From assembly GCF_963678635.1 (NCBI RefSeq), contig NC_087066.1:47963129-48027128 (forward strand): a stretch of 64,000 nt of DNA, read 5' to 3'. Shown here piece after piece: positions 23,751 through 35,732 of this stretch. A model generated the notes under the pieces. That model worked only from the letters and a program-made list of their open reading frames with translations, was not told where the DNA came from and did no database searches. Made by a program: the position numbers and the translations under genes. The stretch's first letter is position 1. Each line of letters opens with the position of its first letter. This DNA is from Symsagittifera roscoffensis (lineage: Eukaryota > Xenacoelomorpha > Acoela > Convolutidae).

Positions 23751-25626
23751 TTATTTTGTGTCACCAAATTTTTCATGGAACAATTGCCGCTTTTTCTATA
23801 TGCTACCAACTGTCACCACGCCCATTCTGAGCTCCATTTTGAAGCCCATTATGATAATACAATAGAGCGTTGAAAAAAAAACAGCTAAAAAATGAGACAC
23901 TTGTACAGAAAGCAAATATGAAAATTTGAAATAATTTGACTCAAAGTCTTCAAGCTTAAGCCGCACTAGACGTCCATGGATAATAATCATGTTGAAGATC
24001 ATTTATTGTCAGTCTCCAATTGCAGTTTAGCAAATTAAAAACATAAAAAATTCATTATAATAAATATCCCTTGCCTTAATTTTTATAAATAAGTTCAATA
24101 AATTCAAAATTTGCAAGCAGCATGCGATGAGTTGAAGCCATCAGATTTACTAAAACTGGCAAACTAGAAGAAGGTTTTTGTAAATATGAGAAAAACAAAA
24201 AAAATCGTGAACAATTAATGAAAGTGTTTCAAAATTTGTTTGGAATCTTTTTGCTGAGATTTTTGGAATTTTGAAAAAATTGGAAAAAATTTTGACCACT
24301 AAAAAGTAGCAGACAAATTCCAAAAACGAAAACTTATTTGAGTAAACCTATGTTTTCGAGGCTTAAATTAACAAATGAACAATATTTTTCAATTGGGGTT
24401 TGTTTTTTGTTTGGCCATTTTTATTTTTCGGTGATCAAAGTACTAGTTCATACCACATTGGAAAAACAGACTCCCTGAGTTCAAATCTGGAAAGGTATTT
24501 TCTCTTCGAGTATGCTTTGTGCAAAGCTCTGGGGGTTTGAAAATTGCCAAATTGGCCCTGCTCTGGACTATTAAATGATAAATTCATGCCGCAAAAATTT
24601 GATTTATATTGCTGACTTAACTTGAATGTGGGCTGAATTATCCCGCACTACAAAACGCTGCAAATTGATTTTAAGCAAGCTTATTGCTAATAATAATTTC
24701 GTTCTCACTCAAACTTGGACACTTGCTGTTTGGCCGAGCATAACTTTTTTTGTCTTCATCTTCAGAAAGCTTTTCGTTGTCAACTAAAAGGCAGTTTGAG
24801 TAAATTGATGAGTAAAACTTCCCATTTCAACATTTTATTTTCTTTGCTGACTCTTCTCTATTTGCCAAATGGCCGTTTGTATACAAATGTTTGATCATAA
24901 CAAAAAAATGATTTCGGCCAGAAAAATTCGCCTTGAAAACTTGGAGATATGGGAAAATTTCAAAAAATTTTAGTTACTGCGCAAATTGCAATGACCACTA
25001 TGTTATTCGTTACGACTGAATTATGTTAGGGCGACAATTCGTAAGAAGCTACAATTCGTAACAAGCGACCATTTGTTAGACGGCGGCAGTTACAAGTAGT
25101 ATACGCTCGCTTCGCTTCGCTTGCATCCGGGACAAGAGGAACACGTCGCGTGAATCAGTAATCATCGCTTAACATAGCTTTACGAAATGTCGCCTGTCAA
25201 GAATTGCAACCTGTTAAGAACTGCCGCCTGTTATGATTTACGCCTCAATATGTGAATTATCATCTGCAGAAACTGCACAGAATTCTACGACACACATTTT
25301 AAATCAAACTAAAATGATGAGCCCGGAAAACAATCAGCCGTAGTATTATTAACCTCTCTCAGTCCTAAGTTTATAAGCTTACACCGAAATTATCTTGAGA
25401 AATTATTGCTCCGAATTTCATAGCGAAAGTAACGGAATATTTGTGCTCGGGTGGGTTTTTTTTCCTCAGACAAATTTCGACTTTTTAACTAGCCATTTTT
25501 GACGGAATATTTTACGTCAGTCGAAAGGTATTGTTGTCTTGAGCTTAGGCTTGAAAAGTTATTTTATCTGTGATCGTTTTTCGTAAAATTATGGGGGTTT
25601 AAAGATTGCTTTTTTGGCCAATTTGA

Positions 25627-25712
25627 GACGCGCGATGTTTTTTGCGCTATTAACGCGCGATATTTTTTGCGCTATTAACGCGCGATATATTTTGCGCTAC
25701 TAACGCGTAAGC
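25627..25712 (+). repeat. Tandem repeat, about 25-bp unit x3, only in unit B
   Basis: The unit is ATTAACGCGCGATATTTTTT followed by TGCGCT. Unit A has a single copy at the matching place (about 17956-17995), so the expansion happened in B after duplication or was lost in A. A related single copy is near 12730. Confidence 0.7.
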
Positions 25713-26312
25713 GGAGGTTTAATCCGTCGTAGAAATTGTTCCAAATTGGTAGAAGGAAGCTTATTTGCTTTTATTGATTTGTTACTTTGTGCTTTAAATG
25801 GCGTGTGGTGGATGATTTTCTCAAAAAAATCTCCAAATCTCAAAAAAATTCCTTTTTAATTTTTTACATTAATTTTTTTCATGTTATTACTCCTCCATAA
25901 ACATTCAGGGCTTTGCGCTGATACGAGCAGTCTTGTTTGGAATCTAGAAATTATTGACTCTTTGTTGCGTCCGTAGAGCAATTTATTTGTCTGCCTGGAA
26001 TGTTTTATCAAAAATCAAAACACAGAACATGAGAAGTCAAAAATTTGATATAAATTTTTGTAAAGAAAAAACTATAAATTTTTGTAAAGAAATTTTAAAG
26101 TTTTTCAAAATTTTCCAATCTCACCGAATCTGAATTATTACTTGATTTGCTGGATGATCGTGACCTCCCTGACAGGAAAACCTTCGTTAGTTAAAACCTT
26201 CGTAGATGGAGTATCCCCATGCTTAGAGATTGAATAGATAGCTAGAGAAAATAGAGGTCAAACTAACCAGAAGCAACAGACAAGAGATCGTGCACATATT
26301 GAGAAAGTCTTA

Positions 26313-26639
26313 TTATTCAGAGAAATAACGACGAACAAATGGCTTACAGTATGGATCAAAGGACCCCACAGAGCCAGCTTCTTCGATGGGCGATCTGGCT
26401 TGAATTCTCCCAAAAAATGCAACAACATCGTACGTACCTTTCCAAGGCTTAACAGCCACCCCAGCTGCATTAGGGGTGTCTCGATAGGTGCGAAAGCAGT
26501 AAAGATGAAGACCCCTGAACGTCGCGTGCAAGCTCAGGCTCCAGAACCAGCAGCCCCCAAGGTGGTTCCCATTTCTTGGAATAAACAGCCAATAGCTGAA
26601 AACAATTTTTTGATAAAAAGAGTACTTTTCAGTGCTCAC
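26313..26639 (-). CDS. Unknown conserved ORF, unit B copy
   Basis: 108 codons, same reading frame as the unit C ORF, including GVAVKPWKGTYDVVAFFGRIQARS. The overlapping plus-strand frame (26400-26732) is open too. Only its conservation between diverged copies argues for coding. Confidence 0.2.
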   Translation of the reverse strand: MSTEKYSFYQKIVFSYWLFIPRNGNHLGGCWFWSLSLHATFRGLHLYCFRTYRDTPNAAGVAVKPWKGTYDVVAFFGRIQARSPIEEAGSVGSFDPYCKPFVRRYFSE

Positions 26640-26824
26640 GTATCTATGTTTGTCATTGCGATCATATATTCTTTTAGGCTAGTGATTGATCTCGTAGAGC
26701 TCGTCGGATCTGTGTGCATCGACCAGTGGTAACTTTTTTTCCCCGGACCTAAAGGTCGCTGCCTATAAGCAATAAGTAGCCGGGACGGCAGGCTGCTGAA
26801 CTCGAACGAGCAGGGTGTTTTGAA

Positions 26825-26872
26825 AGAGAAAGAGAGAGAGAGAGAGAGATAGATAGAGAGAGAGAGAGAGAA

Positions 26873-26910
<38 letters not shown>
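26825..26910 (+). repeat. GA microsatellite, unit B
   Basis: About 86 bp; contains a GATAGATA interruption absent from A. Confidence 0.95.
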
Positions 26911-26911
<1 letters not shown>

Positions 26912-26975
26912 CTAGAAGGATGTCGAAGGGGATCTTTCGGTTTACCACCCCAAAATTACTAGAATCTTTTACCTT

Positions 26976-27511
26976 CCCGAGTCGAGATTTTTCACCTAAT
27001 TTGAAGCAAGATTTGAGCGGTTTGAGCGGTTTTTTTAGACAATTACGCTCAAAATCTTGCTTCTAAATGAGCGGTTTGAGCGGTTTTTGAACGGTTTATC
27101 TAAAAAAACCGCTCAAAAACCGCGCAAGATTTGAACGGTTTTGAGCGGTTTATCTAAAAAAAAACCGCTCAAAAACCGCGCAAGATTTTATAATAAAAAG
27201 TCGACCACAGAGGGATTCGAACCCGCAATCTTCTGATTCGAAGTCAGACGCCTTATCCGTTAGGCTATGCGGACTTGCTGGAATCTTAATTTTCGCTGTA
27301 TTTGTTCTATTGATTCAGTTTTGTTATGCAATGGTATCTTATAAATGAGCGGTTTTTGAGCGGTTTTTTAAGCAAGATTTGAGCGGTTTGAGCGGTTTTT
27401 CCAAAAAAAACGCCCAAACCGCCCAAACCGCTCAAACCGCTCAAATCTTGCTGAAAAACCGCTCAAACCGCTCATATCTTGAGCGGTTTTTGAGCGGGAT
27501 CTCGACCCGGG
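26976..27511. mobile_element. Inverted-repeat element carrying tRNA-Arg, unit B
   Basis: Same element as in A, 536 bp, with the same ends and TT flanks. Only a handful of differences from A (for example GAGCTG versus GAGCGG), so it was present before A and B separated. Confidence 0.8.
27202..27274 (-). tRNA. tRNA-Arg (anticodon TCG), unit B
   Basis: Identical in sequence to the unit A gene, with the same two stem mismatches and the same downstream T5 terminator. Confidence 0.82.
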
Positions 27512-28196
27512 TTGGACAAGGCCTCTGGAAAAAAAACACGTGGAATGACGATGAATTGATCAAAAGAGAACTGAAAAAGGTTCTAGAGAAGGATGTTTTG
27601 CCAGACGGGCTACCGGGGATCACTTTTCTCGATGAATGCCAATGGGGATGAAAGAACCTCTTCTGCCCTGGATCTGCTCGTGCTCTCGATGAGCGAATCC
27701 ACGGATGGGTTCACATAATCAATGGTTAATTGGCTTGGATCAGCTTCCGTAAGTTGATCAACTCATGGACGGGTCATTCTCTTCAAGCCAGATTATCCTT
27801 ACTATTTCGCCGTAGTGAGGAGAAACTTGTAGAGGTTTTGAGGGCATACTGCAGCAGTAGTGTAAAAGTGGCTAGGAAAAGGACCACTTTTTTCAGTGCA
27901 CCGTTGCAATGACCACTTTTAACCCCCAAAGGAGTTAAACTTTTACTTATTCGGATTAAAATCGGTAACTTTTCTGGCTCTCTATGGAAAAGGGAATGTA
28001 ATTAAGTTTTGGTTGGTGCATGTTTTCCCGTGACTTTGACTGTTCAAATTTCACCGCGCGCGTTGTTTTGTGGATAATTTTGTAATCTTTATCCCCACGT
28101 GTCGAATTAAATTAAATGCTGTGATATTGGTAAGTTTATATTGTTGTTTTGATTACCCCCCCCCCCCCTCAGGGTTAGAGTTGATTATTTTACTTT

Positions 28197-29540
28197 TTGG
28201 TCAAAAAATTTTTTGAAAAGCTTTATTTCCTGAACAAAAAGTACTATGATGGCATGATTAACAAAGTTATAAAATTATCGCTGCCTGCAATTTCTGTAAG
28301 AATTTGCAGCCTTTTCAACCAATGCGTTAACAGTGGTTATTTCCTTCAAAGCATGAAAATTGCAACAATTATGCCCCTTTGAAAATTACAAACCTACTAG
28401 TTTACTCAGTTCACTCAGCAAAATTGTCGAAAGAATAACATTCAAAAGATTATATAATTTTGCTAACAAATAGAAGATTATTTATGAAAAACAGTTTAGA
28501 TTTCTGAAAAAAAGTCATGCGTTGACGCATTAACCGAAATCGAATTCACTGAATTTATTAGAGGTGTGACAAAATATTGGTTGGTCAATCATGCCTTGTA
28601 GATCTCAAAAAAGCATTTGATACCATAAATCATAACCTGCTTTTGGCAAAATTGGAAAAATACAGCTATAAAGGTCGGATTCATTGTCTTTTGAAAAGAT
28701 ACTTTACAAACCGGTTTCAATTTGTTCAAATTGACAACAAAAAGTTTTCCAGGCGCTCTATGTCATGTGGAGTACCGCAAGGGTCAGTTTTAGGTCCGTT
28801 TTTGATTTTAATATATATAAATGATCTTCCGAAAATTGCTGAAGAATCTGAGGTAGTTCTATTTGCAGTTGATACTACAATATGCAATGCGGAAAAAAAT
28901 TATATCGCGATAGCTTTGATAGCTCGTTAAAAAAGTGGATAGCTGGTTCAAAACGAATGCACTTAGTGTCAATCCTGGTAAAACTCAAATAATGAAACTT
29001 GGTAGTAAATTTTCAAAAGATTACTTTGCTTTTGGTACTTCAGTTCAAATTAAAAGTGTCTTTAAATATTTTGGCTTTTTTTGATAGGAAACTTACTTTC
29101 AAAATTCACATTGAACATGTGTGTAAAAAATTAATTAAATTTTGTGGCATTGTCTGGAAAGCAAGGTATTATTATTCTAAACAGCAAATGCTTCGCTTTT
29201 ACAAGGTAAACGTAATTCCTACAATCACTTATGGAATTTTTATATGCGGCAATACATCCCAATCTCACCTTACCGAGATAAGGAAATTACAAAAAAAGAA
29301 TCTTGCGAGCAGTTTTTTTTCAAACGTAGATATGAAACAATCAAGGAAGTTTTGGACGAAAATAAATCGCCCACTGTTTTTGAATTATACATTTTTGAAT
29401 GTTTAATTACTTGTTTATGGAAACGCGATCGGATAAAATAAATGGTTTTCTGTCTCAGATTTACTCCAAAAAAGTGAACCATGTACCAGGAGAAAAGCGA
29501 AAGGTGTAATTAAAACGACAAAAGTTTCTAGTACCGCTAA
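28197..29540 (+). pseudogene. LINE reverse transcriptase remnant, unit B
   Basis: Almost identical to the unit A copy, with one extra A that extends the middle frame upstream to include LVDLKKAFDTINHN. Same FAVD substitution and same downstream frameshifts. Confidence 0.87.
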
Positions 29541-30126
29541 ACAGAGATCGCTTACAGTTAGAATTGTGTAGGTTTTTAACTATTTAAATCATATTGACTT
29601 GAAACCTGTTAATATACATGAAATGTCACAAATTAGCTGTTTGAAAATCTATAAGCAGTTTTTTCAAGTTTCCCTCAAAGACAATCAGGACCTCTATAAA
29701 CTGTTTTTTAACTTCAGCCCTTAAATTATTTTGTTTGTTGAGTTAATGCTGGCTGTCTTCTCTTTACTCTCCAGTGTGTCCTACTCGATGAGCAGTACTG
29801 CTCTTTAGGATCTCCCTCCAGACATATTAGTTTGCTTTTGGCGTTGTATATGTAGCTGGTAAAGTAATTCAAATTTCAAATGTCAAACTACTGAAGATCC
29901 GCTGTTAAAAGGTTTCAAACGTAACACGGCTCGGAACTGGTGAATGGAACTGATAGCTCTCTTGTCGGCATAGCCTATTGTGGTTAACCTTTTTTCAGCA
30001 ACTGTTGTTCGCTTGGTGTCTAGCTGGAGTAACCGTTAGAAAACTTACAGTCAAAAGACAAAATGAAGCTGGAAAACAAGAATTTGACATTCTATGAAAC
30101 GCTTAGACAATATATCGTCCGCGATA

Positions 30127-30197
30127 TGCACTTAGCACAGTGGTAAGGCGTTCACTTTTAGATCGTGAGATCGTGCAATCTATCCCCTGCCATGGCA
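30127..30197 (+). repeat. tRNA-like sequence, unit B
   Basis: Same as the unit A copy over the tRNA-like part. Confidence 0.4.
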
Positions 30198-30521
30198 ATG
30201 ATAGTGTGTGAGGACGAGCTCTTACTTGACCTCTAGCTTCAGGTCTACTACAGCCTGGCCGATTACGGCTGCAATAGTGGTACCACGTAAAAGCTCTTGA
30301 TGCAAAAAAAACGGCCTTGAGTCGCAAAAAAAGAGCTTCGCTCAACAAAATCTATCAGTCTGGAGTGTGGGGAAAAAAGAGAAGCGGACTATGCTTAGAC
30401 AGACTAGATAGCCTTTGATAGATCCTCTGCGAATCGCAGAAACCACAAAAATAATAAATAGTAATGCGTTCTGTAGCCTAGCTAGGAGGGGAACCTTGGC
30501 ATGCATTTTGACAGATATTGT

Positions 30522-31442
30522 CTGTCAATCTGGATTTTGTGATCTTTGCCTGACACAGACAAGAGGGCTAGAAGCGGAAAAAACCATTCGTGTGAGTGAC
30601 AATTATGGCCTGCAGAGCAATGCGCAATCTTTGGTTGGCTCAGTCACCACGAGCTGCTATGGATGCGACTACCCAGTGCATATGCTGGGAGTGAGGTAGT
30701 GAGTCAAAAGTTTGGATGAAAAAAGCGATCTCTGTTCCGAAACGTGAACCCTCGCGTAGTCTTGTCAGTCAGTTCAGCCTTTGGGGAACTTTTGGGTACG
30801 CCTCTGAATCTGGCGAAAGAAGCTCTTCAGTTATGAGAAAGACAGCACCAGTGATTGCGAAGGACGAGTAACAGTTTTAATTGAAACAAGTGACGGCCCT
30901 CGAAACGAGCTCGAAGCCAACAGATCTGATTAAATAATTTTGAAGTTGATATTGTTACTAAAGCATCATTTTACAGCTGAAACAATTAGCGGTTTTAATT
31001 CTTGTTTTTTTGAGGGGTAGATATCTGAAGACAAAATCTCCGAGGCTAATCCATTAGTCGACATAGATCAGATTCATAGGAAAAATGATGGAATTTGAAA
31101 TGTTATGTGAGACATCTAGTAAGACAAATTCTCGGAACATAAAGTTGGCCCACGACAATTACCTTGCCACTGTGTAACACAGACATCCTGCCATCCAGAG
31201 AAAAACAAATTTTGCATGATCTGTTATATTAAAGAAATAACTTAGTCGGGTTGTTTGACCATGAGCAGAAGGTCATTTTATTTACAGCGATGAGCTCTAT
31301 GAAAGCTTTGCATTTGTTTGAGAAGAACACACTAAAATGTGAAGGGTATAAAGCCCTCACAGAAGAGAGTATTTATGCTGATGATTACTCAACGAAGCTG
31401 AATCTAAATGCAATTGTTTGCGAAGAGCTTCCAGTCCGATGA
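30522..31442 (+). pseudogene. Decayed 3' part of the giant gypsy accessory ORF, unit B
   Basis: Nearly identical to the unit A remnant. In B it is followed in order by R repeats and a diverged LTR, so the 3' end of an old element is still in place. Confidence 0.68.
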
Positions 31443-31860
31443 TTATTTTGTGTCACCAAATTTTTCATGGAACAGAAAAAATATAAACTAATTCGAATCC
31501 AAAGTTGCTCCCCACCTTCAATGGTCAGAACAACAAAGGAAGCCAAAAAAGAGTTACGGTCACTGTTAAAAACAACACCATTAGTTTCGTGAAGGTCTGA
31601 AGCCTTCACAAAAGAAAGTATTTATGCTGATGGTTACTGAACGAAGCTGAATCTAAATGCAACTTTTTGCGAAAAGGTCTCAGTCAGCTGTTTATTTTGT
31701 GGTATCTTATTGATCATGGAACAAAAATAAACTAATCCGAATCCAAAGTTCCTCCCCACTTTCAATAGTCGGAATAACAAAGAAGCCAAAAACAAGTTCC
31801 GGCCACTGTTGGTTCTGGAAAAAAAATTGAAATCGAGTGAGAAGAAAATGCGGAGAAAAT
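31340..31860 (+). repeat. R repeats, two about 250-bp units (unit B)
   Basis: Each unit begins near GTATTTATGCTGATG, runs through CATGGAACA and TCGGAACAACAAAGAAGCC, and the second ends at AAGAAAATGCGGAGAAAA. A truncated copy forms the end of unit A (23648-23782). Not found in the 3' UTR of the intact gypsy element. Confidence 0.7.
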
Positions 31861-32788
31861 AGGCCATTTGGCCAGATGGACCTGAAAAAGCATGCCATGA
31901 ACGATTTTTAATTCCAGCAGTTTTGCGTACGATATGTTGATTTTGACAATTAACGTACTTATTCGACGAACTAACGACTTGGGAGGGTCGGCTTGGACTG
32001 ACATAACAATTTTCAAAACATTCGTTTGGAAGAAAAGGCACGTGACTACTTTAATTTTTTCGACAACTAGAGGCGTGAAAACCATAACGACAATTTTCAC
32101 TAGTCAAAACCAGAAACAAAACACTGAACTAATCAGAGAGAAAATACGAAGAACGAGCGTGGAAACCCGAGCGCTTTCCAGAAAATAACACTAGAGAATC
32201 TGCTGACACAATTGTTACCGTGCTAATTTCATCAATCAGGAAGGCTAAGAGCCAGGATTGAATTCCCTCATGGTATTGAAGAGAGATATTATTTGGTGAA
32301 GACACGAATCCGAAAAGGTACCAGAGAAGGACTCTTAACAATTATTTTAAAAACTTTTGGATTCCTGGAAAGTCCCGAGTGATTAAATTAGCATCAGCTT
32401 CATTTGCAGAGTGTGAGAAGCTAGACAATGAGGGAAGGGGTTAATCCATCTCCGATGGACTTGATGATTTTATCTACTGAACAAAACCAATAGTTATATG
32501 ATAATGATGTAGTAGTCCTATTTTTAGGAGTGACCTCGTGGTCTGGGGATACTGAGACCGACCCACCCATTAACTCACTTTTTTGCATATATCTAAGTTA
32601 ATTTGCGCGGTGTGATCGATAGCCTTTAAAATGTAGCAACTTTGTTGACTCAATGTTACTTGAACCACCCAGTGAACTGGCTTTGAGAGAGACGGTTAAA
32701 AGCAAGTGAAGCTGTGTTTGGACGCTAGCCAGTCGTTTTAGAAGCTAGCTTTATTTTCCGTCGGTATGTACTACAGGGGAACGTTACA
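31861..32788 (+). mobile_element. Diverged LTR of the giant gypsy family (unit B)
   Basis: The second half matches the reverse complement of the intact LTR at 50982-51902: GATCCATC..CGATGG, ATCTACTGAACAAAA, TTTTTAGGAGTGACCTCGTG, GACGCTAGCCAGTCG, ending in GAACGTTACA. Length about 928 bp against 921 bp. The 5' tip is decayed (AGGCCATTTGGCC for TGTGACATTCGACC). Confidence 0.7.
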
Positions 32789-34064
32789 TATGTTTTTATG
32801 GCGCTCCTGTGTTTAAACCTTTTAACATCATAATTGGCAAACCCGTTAAAGAAAGCACTCCGCGCCAAGCGGATGCTCAAAAAAAGGCCCTTTTACCGAA
32901 AACCGGAGGGTGGTTTGGAACCCGAAAGCGTTCCGGATTCCCCAATTTAGCTTTTTAACTCAAACAAGACCGAAAACTTACGTATCGTGAAAAGTGGGGG
33001 ATTGGTCGTCCCGTCGTTTCCTAAGCTGTATATGAAAATAACCCTTAAAGGTATACAAGAATCAAACAAAAAGTACTATAGTATAGTTGTCACAATCAGA
33101 ACAGAAGCCTATTTCTTGTGCCTGAAGTGTTGGGTTGTTTGATTATTTAAGCATGTTAATGCTAATTTGTGCTGAATCATGAAGGGTCAAGTGATTGGAG
33201 TAGAAGACTGATCCGGCAAGACTGATCGCTGGAGGCCACTACAGCGCAGACACTGTCGAGCAAGTGTCTGCGCTGTAGTGACCCTCCACTGAGTTGCAAA
33301 TTTCCGAGTTAAGAACCTTAATTGGGAAAACGAACAGACCCGGAGGGGTATAATATTATTTGTACTACTACTTATACTACCCGTTTTAATATTCTTAATC
33401 CGTTTTTCTTTCAAATAGACCGTAAACGGACCAGTTTTCAGGGTCAAATAAGTGAGGTTTTGATCCCCCACAAAACAAAATTTTTGAGATATCCCCATTT
33501 TTCGAAACGGAAAAAAGCGCTAAGTTAAGGAGTTATATCGTAATTTGACTATTGTAACTAGAGGAACAGGTTGAATTTAGTGGATTTTTAATAATTTTTT
33601 GGAAAAACAAACGCAGCAAGAGAGACGATTTTTTTGATATTTTTGAGTTAGTGATGAAAATTCTTGCTCGGAAAACATACACTAGAGAATCTGCTGCTTT
33701 TAGAACCCGTTTGCCTGTTTGCATGATTTTCCTGGTCCCCAATTAACATTGTTTTTGGAAATTTTTTTCCGCTGAAACTTTTTTGATTGGGATTTTTTGC
33801 ATCAAACAAACAAGACGGGTATAGGCGTTTTGAGCTCGGATCAGTAATTGTTAGATCAATAGGACAAGAATTGCAGAAAAAGTTAGGCAGAACCTATGTG
33901 ATTGAAAACTTACTGAATTTGAACAAAAAACGTTTTGCTTAATAACACAAGAATAGCTGGATCTTGTTTTTTAATACCGTTAGATCAGAAATTAAACAAG
34001 CTTAGAATTGAACTAAGTATTTCATGGAAAAATTAGTCATAGAAATCTTTGTTGACTGTTTTTA
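32789..34064 (+). repeat. Unit B tail beyond the LTR
   Basis: Sequence with no recognised protein, shared with C at 40057-41341. Near 33790-34035 the B copy of a small ORF is broken by one extra A relative to C. Confidence 0.6.
33237..33280. repeat. 18-bp perfect hairpin present in B, missing in C
   Basis: Arms CACTACAGCGCAGACACT (33237-33254) and its exact complement (33263-33280), loop GTCGAGCA. At the matching place in unit C (about 40500) only the right arm exists. Confidence 0.75.
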
Positions 34065-34556
34065 GTTATTTCATCAATCAGGAAGCTGACTGTTGTTGAC
34101 TGTTTTTAGTTATTTCATCAACCAAAAATTGGTTGGCCTCTGGAAAAAAATTATGAGGATGATTGTGACCTCATAAATTATGTTTTAGGGGTTGCAGGAA
34201 TGATTGACTTATTGTTGCGTCAGTAGAGCAATTTGTTCGTCTGCCTGCAATGTTTTATCAAAACTCAAAATACAAAACACGGGAAGTCAAAAATTTGATA
34301 TAAATTTTTGTAAAGAAAAATCACCCTCGAGTATTTCACAAAGCAAATGGTTCTTTTGAGTTTTTTCAATATTTTCTGCATTTTTACTTGATTTGCTGGA
34401 TGCTTGTGACCTCATTGATAGGAAAACCTTTGTTAGTTAAAAACTTCGTAAATGGAGTATCCCCATGCTTAGAGATTGAATATATAGCTAGAGAAAGTAG
34501 ATGTTGAAGAAACCAGAAGCAACAGACAAGAAATCGTGCACATAGTGAGAAAGTCT

Positions 34557-34961
34557 TTATTCAGAGAAAAAACGACGAACAATTGGCTTACAGTATGGAT
34601 CAAAGGACTCCATATAGCCCGCGTCTTTGATGTGCGATCTGGCTTGAATTCTCCCAAAAAATGCAACAACATCGTACGTACCTTTCCAAGGCTTAACAGC
34701 CACCCCAGCTGTAGCAAGGGTGTCTCGATAGGTGCGAAAGCAGTACAGATGAAGGCGCCCGAAAGTCGCCTGCAAGCTCAGGCTCCAGAACCAGCAGCCC
34801 CCAAGATGGTTCCCATTTCTTGGAATAAACAGCCAATAGCTGAAAACAATTTTATGATAAAAAGAGTACTTTTCAGTGCTCACGTATCTATGTTTGTCAA
34901 TGCGATCATATTCTTTTAGGCTAGTGATTGATCTCGTAAAGCTCGTCGGATCTGTGTGCAT
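34557..34961 (-). CDS. Unknown ORF conserved in units A, B and C
   Basis: 134-codon minus-strand ORF (unit C). Equivalents are 26313-26639 (B) and a shorter one at 18741-18941 (A). Recurrent motifs are SYWLFIPRNGNH, GGCWFWSLSL and LHLYCFRTYRDT. The opposite strand is also open for about 110 codons, so strand and coding status are uncertain. No family recognised; it may be a captured host fragment or non-coding. Confidence 0.22.
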   Translation of the reverse strand: MHTDPTSFTRSITSLKEYDRIDKHRYVSTEKYSFYHKIVFSYWLFIPRNGNHLGGCWFWSLSLQATFGRLHLYCFRTYRDTLATAGVAVKPWKGTYDVVAFFGRIQARSHIKDAGYMESFDPYCKPIVRRFFSE

Positions 34962-35069
34962 CGCCCAGTGGTAACTTTTTCTTTTCCCCGGACCTAAAGG
35001 TCTCTGCCTATAAGCAATAAGTAGCCGGGACGGCAGGCTGCTGAACTCGAACGAGCAGGGTGTTTTGAA

Positions 35070-35070
<1 letters not shown>

Positions 35071-35167
<97 letters not shown>

Positions 35168-35168
35168 G
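35071..35168 (+). repeat. GA microsatellite, unit C
   Basis: About 98 bp with AAAG, GATA and AAGA interruptions. Same site as in A and B, so the array predates the duplications. Confidence 0.95.
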
Positions 35169-35225
35169 GCTAGAAGGATGTCTAAGGGGATCTTTCGGTT
35201 TACCACCCCAAAATTACTAGAATCT

Positions 35226-35242
35226 TTTACCTTGGACAAGGC
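35226..35242 (+). other. Empty insertion site in unit C
   Basis: TTTTACCTTGGACAAGG is continuous here, whereas A and B carry the tRNA-bearing element between the two T pairs. It defines the element's ends and 2-bp duplication. Confidence 0.75.
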
Positions 35243-35732
35243 CTCTGGAAAAAAATCGAGAACACACGCCTGATGATGAATTGATCAAAAGAGAACTGAA
35301 AAAGGTTCTAGAGAAGGATGTTTTGCCAGACGGGCTACCGGGGATCACTTTTCGCGATGAATGCCAATGGGGATGAAAGAACCTCTTCTGCCCTGGATCT
35401 GCTCGTGCTCTCGATGAGCGGATCCACGGATGGGTTCACCAAATCAATGGTTAATCGGCTTGGGTCAGATTCCCTAAGTTGATCAACTCATGGAAGGGTC
35501 ACATATGTTTTAAGAGGGGTTAAAATTGGTCACTTTTCTGGCACTCATGGAAAAGGGAATGGATTTAAGTTTTGGTTGCCTCTTGAGTTTGGAAGTTCAA
35601 ATTTTGTCGCGGGCGTTATTTTGTGATTATTTTGTTATCGTTATCGCCACGTGAGGAATTAAATTACATGCTGTGATACTGATATGTTTATATTGTTGTT
35701 TTGATTAACCCCCCCCCCCCTCAAGGTTAGAG

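Larger units (their letters stand above)
16129..23782 (+). repeat. Segmental duplication unit A (7.65 kb)
   Basis: Starts at AATTGCCGC and ends inside an R repeat at CATGGAAC, where unit B begins at once. Layout: 2.1-kb AT-rich block (16129-18240) without recognised genes; unknown ORF block; GA array; inverted-repeat element with tRNA-Arg; LINE RT remnant; tRNA-like sequence; decayed 3' end of the giant gypsy ORF. Against B the first 2.5 kb shows several mismatches per 100 bp, but the part after about 19.29 kb is almost identical. Confidence 0.9.
23783..31474 (+). repeat. Segmental duplication unit B (7.69 kb)
   Basis: Second copy, head-to-tail with A with no more than a base of homology at the junction. 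In B the sequence continues without a break past the point where A stops, into R repeats and an LTR, so B is the more complete and probably the source copy. It has a local triplication at 25627-25712 not in A. Confidence 0.9.
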
